Assembly: GCA_934394665.1 (NCBI GenBank)
Contig: CAKRRS010000056.1
Coordinates: forward strand, 1-18,093
Reading direction: 5' to 3'
DNA: 18,093 nt
Source: an uncultured Acetatifactor sp.
GTDB taxonomy: Bacteria > Bacillota > Clostridia > Lachnospirales > Lachnospiraceae
In this document: one piece after another, positions 13,679-18,093 of the stretch
How the letters are laid out: each line of letters opens with the position of its first letter
How positions within the stretch are numbered: the first letter of the stretch is position 1
The notes under the pieces: generated by a model
What the model saw: the letters and a program-made list of their open reading frames with translations, nothing else
The model's database searches: none
What the model was told of the DNA's origin: nothing
Program-made: the position numbers and the translations under genes

Positions 13679-15496
13679 TTATTTATCATCATCCAGCTTC
13701 AGAACACTCATAAATGCCTTCTGAGGAATCTCTACATTGCCGAACTGACGCATACGCTTCTTACCCTCTTTCTGCTTCTCCAGCAGTTTCTTCTTACGGG
13801 TAATATCACCGCCGTAACATTTTGCCAATACATCCTTACGCATCGCCTTCACGGTCTCTCTGGCAATCACCTTGCCGCCGATTGCTGCCTGAATGGGGAT
13901 CTCGAATAAGTGTCTGGGGATCTCGTCCTTCAGCTTTTCACACATCTTGCGTCCTCTCTCATAAGCCGAGTCGGCAAAAACGATAAAGGACAGCGCATCC
14001 ACTTCCTCACGATTGATCAGAATATCCAGCTTCACGAGATTGGATCTCTCGTACCCTTTCAGATCATAATCGAACGAAGCATACCCACGGGAACGGGATT
14101 TCAAAGCATCGAAAAAGTCATAGATGATCTCATTCAACGGCAGTTCGTATTTTAATAAAGCTCTGGTGCCTTCGATATATTCCATACCGAGATATTTACC
14201 GCGGCGCTCCTGGCACAGTTCCATGATTGAACCGATGAACTCGCTTGTCACCATGATCTCCGCATTGACGACCGGTTCTTCCATGTACTCGATCTCCGAA
14301 GGATCCGGCAGATTGGAAGGATTGGTCAGTTCGATCACTTCTCCGTTGGTCTTGTGTACTTTATAGACAACACCGGGTGCGGTGGTCACCAGATCAAGAT
14401 TATACTCTCTCTCCAGTCTCTCCTGAATGATCTCCAGATGTAACAATCCCAGGAAACCGCAGCGGAAACCGAATCCCAACGCAATGGAAGTCTCCGGCTC
14501 ATAGAACAGGGAGGCATCATTTAACTGTAACTTTTCCAGTGCATCTCGCAGATCCGGGTATTTGGATCCGTCTGCCGGATAAAGTCCGCAATATACCATC
14601 GGCTGTACCTTTTTATAACCGGGCAGCGGTTCCGCACAGGGATTGTTGTCATCCGTTACGGTGTCACCTACCGCTGTATCTTTTACATTTTTAATAGAAG
14701 CGGTCATATATCCTACCATTCCGGCAGAAAGCTCGTCACAGGGAATCAATTGTCCTGCGCCGAAGTAGCCTACTTCCACGACTTCTTCCTTCGCACCGGT
14801 TGCCATCATGCGGATCACCGTACCCTTTTTTACCGTGCCTTCCACCACACGGCAGAAAATGATGACTCCCTTATAGGAATCATATACGGAGTCAAAGATC
14901 AGTGCCTGCAAGGGATTCTCCGGATTCCCTTTCGGTGCCGGAATCTTTTTCACGATTTGTTCCAGCACTTCCTCAATGCCGATACCGTTTTTTGCGGAAA
15001 TCAGTGGTGCATCCTGTGCCTCGATACCGATCACATCCTCGATCTCCTCGATGACTCTCTGCGGATCCGCGCTGGGCAGGTCAATTTTATTGATGACAGG
15101 AAATACATCCAGGTCATGATCCAGTGCCAGATAGACATTGGCCAGGGTCTGTGCTTCGATCCCCTGTGCCGCATCCACGACTAAGATTGCTCCGTCACAG
15201 GCTGCCAGGGATCTGCTTACTTCGTAGTTAAAGTCTACATGTCCCGGGGTATCGATCAGATTGAAAATATATTCTTCGCCGTCCTGTGCCTTGTACACAG
15301 TACGCACCGCCTGCGCTTTGATCGTGATACCGCGCTCCCGTTCCAGATCCATATTGTCCAGAACCTGTGCCTGCATCTCTCTGCTGGTAAGGAGTCCTGT
15401 TTTTTCGATAATACGGTCTGCCAGGGTGGACTTGCCGTGATCTATATGTGCCACAATGCAAAAATTGCGGATCTTGCTCTGGTCTATTTCTGCCAT
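13679..15496 (-). CDS. lepA: Elongation factor 4 (LepA), translational GTPase
   Basis: Ribosome-associated GTPase linked to translation initiation and back-translocation. G motifs are G1 AHIDHGKST (16-24), G3 DTPGH (82-86) and G4 NKID (136-139), with switch I around ERERGITIK. Domain II, the EF-G-like domains III and V, and the LepA-specific C-terminal domain ([19 protein letters not shown] with [17 protein letters not shown]) are complete. The length of 605 is normal for the family. The ATG has AAGGA upstream. A promoter and a short structured leader precede it, so it can be expressed apart from the sporulation genes gpr and spoIIP just upstream. hemW follows. Confidence 0.98.
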   Translation of the reverse strand: MAEIDQSKIRNFCIVAHIDHGKSTLADRIIEKTGLLTSREMQAQVLDNMDLERERGITIKAQAVRTVYKAQDGEEYIFNLIDTPGHVDFNYEVSRSLAACDGAILVVDAAQGIEAQTLANVYLALDHDLDVFPVINKIDLPSADPQRVIEEIEDVIGIEAQDAPLISAKNGIGIEEVLEQIVKKIPAPKGNPENPLQALIFDSVYDSYKGVIIFCRVVEGTVKKGTVIRMMATGAKEEVVEVGYFGAGQLIPCDELSAGMVGYMTASIKNVKDTAVGDTVTDDNNPCAEPLPGYKKVQPMVYCGLYPADGSKYPDLRDALEKLQLNDASLFYEPETSIALGFGFRCGFLGLLHLEIIQERLEREYNLDLVTTAPGVVYKVHKTNGEVIELTNPSNLPDPSEIEYMEEPVVNAEIMVTSEFIGSIMELCQERRGKYLGMEYIEGTRALLKYELPLNEIIYDFFDALKSRSRGYASFDYDLKGYERSNLVKLDILINREEVDALSFIVFADSAYERGRKMCEKLKDEIPRHLFEIPIQAAIGGKVIARETVKAMRKDVLAKCYGGDITRKKKLLEKQKEGKKRMRQFGNVEIPQKAFMSVLKLDDDK

Positions 15497-15530
15497 TTAT
15501 GATTTCCTTTCTGCTACATTTCAAAATAAA

Positions 15531-15559
15531 GGTGGGCTGTCGGTTTGATCCACCCGACA
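15531..15559 (-). other. Two mutually exclusive stems in the lepA leader
   Basis: In the transcript, TGTCGG (15554-15559) can pair with CCGACA (15538-15543). Alternatively, GGTGG (15550-15554) can pair with CCACC (15531-15535). The second stem is followed directly by TTTATTTTG and so resembles a weak intrinsic terminator. The arms overlap at 15554 and the stems interlock, so they compete or form a pseudoknot. This layout suggests attenuation before lepA. Confidence 0.4.
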
Positions 15560-15575
15560 CTCCCTGCAATTTACG

Positions 15576-15604
15576 ATTGTAGCAGAATTCAGGATTCTTG
15601 TCTA
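15576..15604 (-). promoter_or_regulatory. Sigma-A-type promoter of lepA
   Basis: On the minus strand, TAGACA (15599-15604) is followed after 17 bp by TACAAT (15576-15581), in the gap after spoIIP. Predicted initiation near 15569 gives a leader of about 70 nt. It separates housekeeping lepA-hemW from the sporulation genes. Confidence 0.7.
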
Positions 15605-15623
15605 TGTTTTTATATGTAACTGC

Positions 15624-16790
15624 TTATGCGCCACGCAGTACCATATCCAGAATATGTGCCAACGGATCACAGGCATTTTTCGCTTCTTCCAGGGTATTGT
15701 TTTGTGCTCCCAATTCCACCAGCAGCGTCCGCGGACGCAGATGCATATTGTACCGGTATCCTTTCAGGTAAATCCTTCGGGTCAGCCCCGGATAATACTC
15801 TGCGGCTTTCAACTGCATCTGAAAAGAAAAAGCCAGATTCGCCTCCTGGTTTTCGTTATATAAATAATCAATATCTCCCGTCTTCCGGGTACGGCTCAGT
15901 CCGTTGAAAAACATAAATCTTGCCGTCGGTCTGCCTTCGATCTCCGTAACCAGTCTGGTTCCTTGCGCCACTTCATCCCGGTGCAGGTCTATCACGATCT
16001 GTAAGGATGGATTTTCCGAAAGGATCCGTTCGATCTCCGGCAGTGCCCTGGAATACGCGTTGTCCCTGGTCTCTGCGTCGTATTGTCCGGTATGATGTAT
16101 CACCTGATATCCATATTGCTCCGTCAGAATCTTCGCCAGATATTCCCCCACTCCCACGATTCCGGTCGTGACATCTCCCGGCACCGAATCTGCAAAGGTC
16201 TCCTGGGAATGGGTATGATAGATCAGAATCTGTGGGGTCTCTCTATCCTGCGGTAACGTCATGTCCATTCCCATTAATTTATCAATGTTCAATTGATCGC
16301 TGCCTGCCATGGTATTGGCATCGATCGCATAAAAATTGCTTACCAGTGTCTCATAATCCGTCAATTGCGTAAGGTCGATCTGCACTTGTCTGTCCGCAGG
16401 AATAAACGCTGTTTTCTCCGGTGTGATATTCGTTTCTGACATTTGTGATGTATCCCCGTGTTCCATGGTATTCTCCGCAGCTTCTCCGGGAAGCACGATC
16501 TGCGCACTGATCAGGTCCCGGGTCGTCATCATCCGGCAGGTCGCATCCTCTTCCGGACCCTGTGTTTCATTTTGTACCAGACATCCGTATCCGGAAAGCG
16601 GAAAGGTCACATCCAATACCTGTTCGAACAATAATCCACGCATATTATCTGTGTCCTGCAGGGCACCGGCAAATGTCAATAAAGGAAATTCATTTTCCCC
16701 GGTATCCAGCATAAGAATGCTGCTAAGAACTGTCATCAAAAACATTCCTGCCCGGTACCGGATCCTTTTATTCTTTTTAACTGTCCGCAC
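15624..16790 (-). CDS. spoIIP: Stage II sporulation protein P (SpoIIP), cell-wall hydrolase
   Basis: Membrane-anchored amidase/endopeptidase of the engulfment machinery, acting with SpoIID and SpoIIM in the mother cell. A basic N-terminus (KKNKRIRYR) precedes one hydrophobic segment (about 16-30), then a variable region to about 180. The hydrolase domain has IYHTHSQE (H192, H194, E197), IDLHRD (H270) and LVELGAQNNT near the C-terminus, all SpoIIP signatures. Length 388 fits. The start is GTG and is uncertain: the nearest G-rich stretch (GGAAGGGGA) abuts it, and a better SD (AGAGGTGA) lies 16 nt away. No other start codon keeps the anchor with sensible spacing. gpr ends 36 nt upstream in the same reading frame, and the two form the usual gpr-spoIIP unit. 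Confidence 0.95.
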   Translation of the reverse strand: MRTVKKNKRIRYRAGMFLMTVLSSILMLDTGENEFPLLTFAGALQDTDNMRGLLFEQVLDVTFPLSGYGCLVQNETQGPEEDATCRMMTTRDLISAQIVLPGEAAENTMEHGDTSQMSETNITPEKTAFIPADRQVQIDLTQLTDYETLVSNFYAIDANTMAGSDQLNIDKLMGMDMTLPQDRETPQILIYHTHSQETFADSVPGDVTTGIVGVGEYLAKILTEQYGYQVIHHTGQYDAETRDNAYSRALPEIERILSENPSLQIVIDLHRDEVAQGTRLVTEIEGRPTARFMFFNGLSRTRKTGDIDYLYNENQEANLAFSFQMQLKAAEYYPGLTRRIYLKGYRYNMHLRPRTLLVELGAQNNTLEEAKNACDPLAHILDMVLRGA

Positions 16791-16826
16791 TCCCCTTCCG
16801 ATACTTTCACCTCTATATATATGCGG

Positions 16827-17747
16827 CTACGCCCAGTTTTTTTCCATGGCAATATTGATTCCTTCGGATACCGTATAGCTGACTCGCTTGATCACAGCGT
16901 CAATATCTTTTCCGGTCATATACATATTATTCAGTTCAGCGAACGCCATCCTGTGTTGTCCCATATATTTCACGGCGTCGAATTCTTTTTCTCCCTGCAT
17001 CAGTTTCTCCAGTGCATCTCCTACGATCGTCGCCGCATCCACCACGGTAGGAATTCCGATTGCGATCACAGGGACTCCCAAAGTCTCCTGTGTCAGGGCA
17101 TTGCGGTGATTACCGACACCGGAGCCCGGCTGGATTCCGGTATTGGTGATCTGTATGGTTCTGTTCAGGCGTCTGGTGCTGCGGGCCGCCAGGGCATCTA
17201 CGACAATCAGAACATCCGGCTTCGTCTCATTCACCACACCGCTTATCATCTCTGCCGTTTCCATTCCGGTCTTCGCCATCACGCCGGGTTCCATGCTGCT
17301 GACAAGATTCATTCTGGTGCAATTATAAGCTGCTTTACCATAGGTTCTGACCACATGTCTGGTGATCAGCAGATGATCCACGACCTGTGGTCCCAGAGCA
17401 TCTGCGGTCACCTCTCTGTTTCCCAGCCCCACGATCAGGACGGATTTTTCTTTCTGTTCGTCAGGCAATAATTTCAGTAGCTCCGCCGCAAGCGCCTCCG
17501 AGATCTCCCGGTGATAGTCCTCATCCGGTTCTACCAGGGCAGGTGCTTCCATGGTAATATATATCCCCATAGACTTTCCGAGCTTTTTCTCCGCATTTTT
17601 CGTATCGATCGTCACTTTGGTGATCCGGATGTCCGTTTCTTCCTCATAGTGTTCCTCCACCGACACTCCTCTTAATTTACTCTCCTCTTCATTGACACTT
17701 TCCTTCGCTTCCAGAGCCAGGTCTGTTCTGATCTGAAACGTTTCCAT
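16827..17747 (-). CDS. gpr: Germination protease GPR
   Basis: Self-processing protease (family A25) that degrades small acid-soluble spore proteins in the spore core at germination. It is made in the forespore as a zymogen. The sequence shows FQIRTDLALEAKES near the N-terminus, IVGLGNREVTADALGP with D116, SSMEPGVMAKTGMET, VVDALAARS with D184, and PGSGVGNHR. The two aspartates match the pair required in Bacillus GPR. The frame is open to an ATG at 17837, but that start has no SD and adds 30 mostly basic residues. The ATG at 17747 has AAGGA 7 nt upstream and begins like other GPRs (306 aa), so I use it. spoIIP follows after 36 nt, and rpsT diverges upstream. Confidence 0.95.
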   Translation of the reverse strand: METFQIRTDLALEAKESVNEEESKLRGVSVEEHYEEETDIRITKVTIDTKNAEKKLGKSMGIYITMEAPALVEPDEDYHREISEALAAELLKLLPDEQKEKSVLIVGLGNREVTADALGPQVVDHLLITRHVVRTYGKAAYNCTRMNLVSSMEPGVMAKTGMETAEMISGVVNETKPDVLIVVDALAARSTRRLNRTIQITNTGIQPGSGVGNHRNALTQETLGVPVIAIGIPTVVDAATIVGDALEKLMQGEKEFDAVKYMGQHRMAFAELNNMYMTGKDIDAVIKRVSYTVSEGINIAMEKNWA

Positions 17748-17864
17748 TTTGCCGTCCTTCCGCCGTTTGTTTTGCTTCTCCGGTCTTATTTTGGGATTTT
17801 TTCTACTTTTCTTTTTCCGTACTTTGTTTACTAACATTTTTTACAAAAATCCGTAAAATATGTA

Positions 17865-17893
17865 TTGACAAAAACCGGCAGATTGTCTAAACT
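17865..17893 (+). promoter_or_regulatory. Candidate sigma-A promoter of rpsT
   Basis: TTGACA (17865-17870) is followed after 17 bp by TAAACT (17888-17893, four of six consensus bases). A better-looking TACAAT at 17893-17898 would need a 22-bp spacer. Initiation near 17900 would give a leader of about 90 nt. Confidence 0.5.
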
Positions 17894-17897
17894 ACAA

Positions 17898-17904
17898 TAG
17901 TATG
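17898..17904 (-). promoter_or_regulatory. Possible forespore-type -10 element for gpr
   Basis: The minus strand reads CATACTA, which fits the sigma-G -10 consensus, and gpr belongs to the sigma-G/sigma-F regulons in Bacillus. I see no matching -35 at the expected distance, so this is weak. It overlaps the rpsT promoter region on the other strand. Confidence 0.25.
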
Positions 17905-17940
17905 TTTACGTTAGTCTTCCGTGTCTGGCTAAAGTGAAAC
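17904..17940 (+). other. Hairpin in the rpsT leader
   Basis: GTTTACGTTAG (17904-17914) pairs with CTAAAGTGAAAC (17929-17940) in about 10 pairs, with one bulged G and one G-A mismatch, around a 14-nt loop. It sits near the 5' end of the predicted rpsT transcript and could be a site for feedback by S20. This is inference from the known autoregulation of rpsT in E. coli. Confidence 0.35.
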
Positions 17941-17989
17941 ATTTCTTGTAAATTATAATTTTATTGTATACATTATGGAGGTGTACGAC

Positions 17990-18093
17990 TTGGCTAACAT
18001 TAAATCTGCAAAAAAGAGAATTTTAGTATCCCGCACAAGAGCTGACAGAAACAAAGCTATCCGTTCCGGCGTTAAGACCGCTATCAAGAAGGT
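17990..18093 (+). CDS. rpsT: 30S ribosomal protein S20, 5' part (runs off the window)
   Basis: The first 34 codons plus two bases translate to a protein beginning MANIKSAKKRILVSRTRA and continuing RNKAIRSGVKTAIKKV. This is the N-terminal helix of S20, a primary 16S rRNA-binding protein of the small subunit. The start is TTG (17990-17992), placed by GGAGGTG at 17977-17983 with a 6-nt gap. E. coli rpsT also starts with UUG, where the poor start takes part in autoregulation. It is divergent from gpr, the usual clostridial arrangement. The 3' end is outside the window. Confidence 0.95.
   Translation, partial: MANIKSAKKRILVSRTRADRNKAIRSGVKTAIKK

Noticed and set aside
15228..15569. 113-codon minus-strand ORF overlapping the lepA 5' end
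   Set aside because: It is the lepA sequence read in another frame, and its start lies in the lepA leader.

Overview
This window is a chromosomal core segment from a spore-forming member of the Clostridia, most probably Lachnospiraceae. The case for that is Gram-positive PolC replicase, late sporulation genes (gpr, spoIIP, sigK), the gpr-spoIIP-lepA-hemW gene order beside rpsT, and moderate G+C with AT-rich intergenic gaps. Family-level placement is inference. Every protein gene is on the minus strand except rpsT, which enters on the plus strand at the right edge. No insertion sequence, prophage gene or CRISPR array is visible.

Reading in the direction of minus-strand transcription (right to left): gpr (germination protease) and spoIIP (engulfment hydrolase) are followed by lepA (elongation factor 4), which has its own promoter and a leader that can form two alternative hairpins. 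Next come hemW (radical-SAM haem chaperone family) and sigK (mother-cell sigma factor). sigK starts with TTG, has no room for a pro-sequence, and is preceded by a sigma-K-like promoter match. A strong sigma-A-type promoter after sigK starts a two-gene unit: an HD-domain protein related to HD-GYP proteins, and pilT (pilus retraction ATPase). The roughly 120-nt leader of this unit has nested and mutually exclusive stems that I cannot assign to a known riboswitch class.

An AT-rich gap of about 395 bp, largely bounded by imperfect inverted repeats, separates pilT from yifB/comM and dprA. These are two genes of DNA uptake and recombination. ispG (last-but-one MEP isoprenoid step) and polC (replicative polymerase) follow as a tight pair. 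They have their own promoter, which is rich in short repeats. Two identical tRNA-Glu(CUC) genes with separate promoters lie at the left edge.

Most genes are conserved housekeeping or sporulation genes. The least explained parts are non-coding: the 11596-11681 structured leader, the 9044-9362 segment, the alternative stems before lepA, and the symmetric elements at the tRNA and ispG promoters. All structures and promoters were found by eye and none was scored by software.
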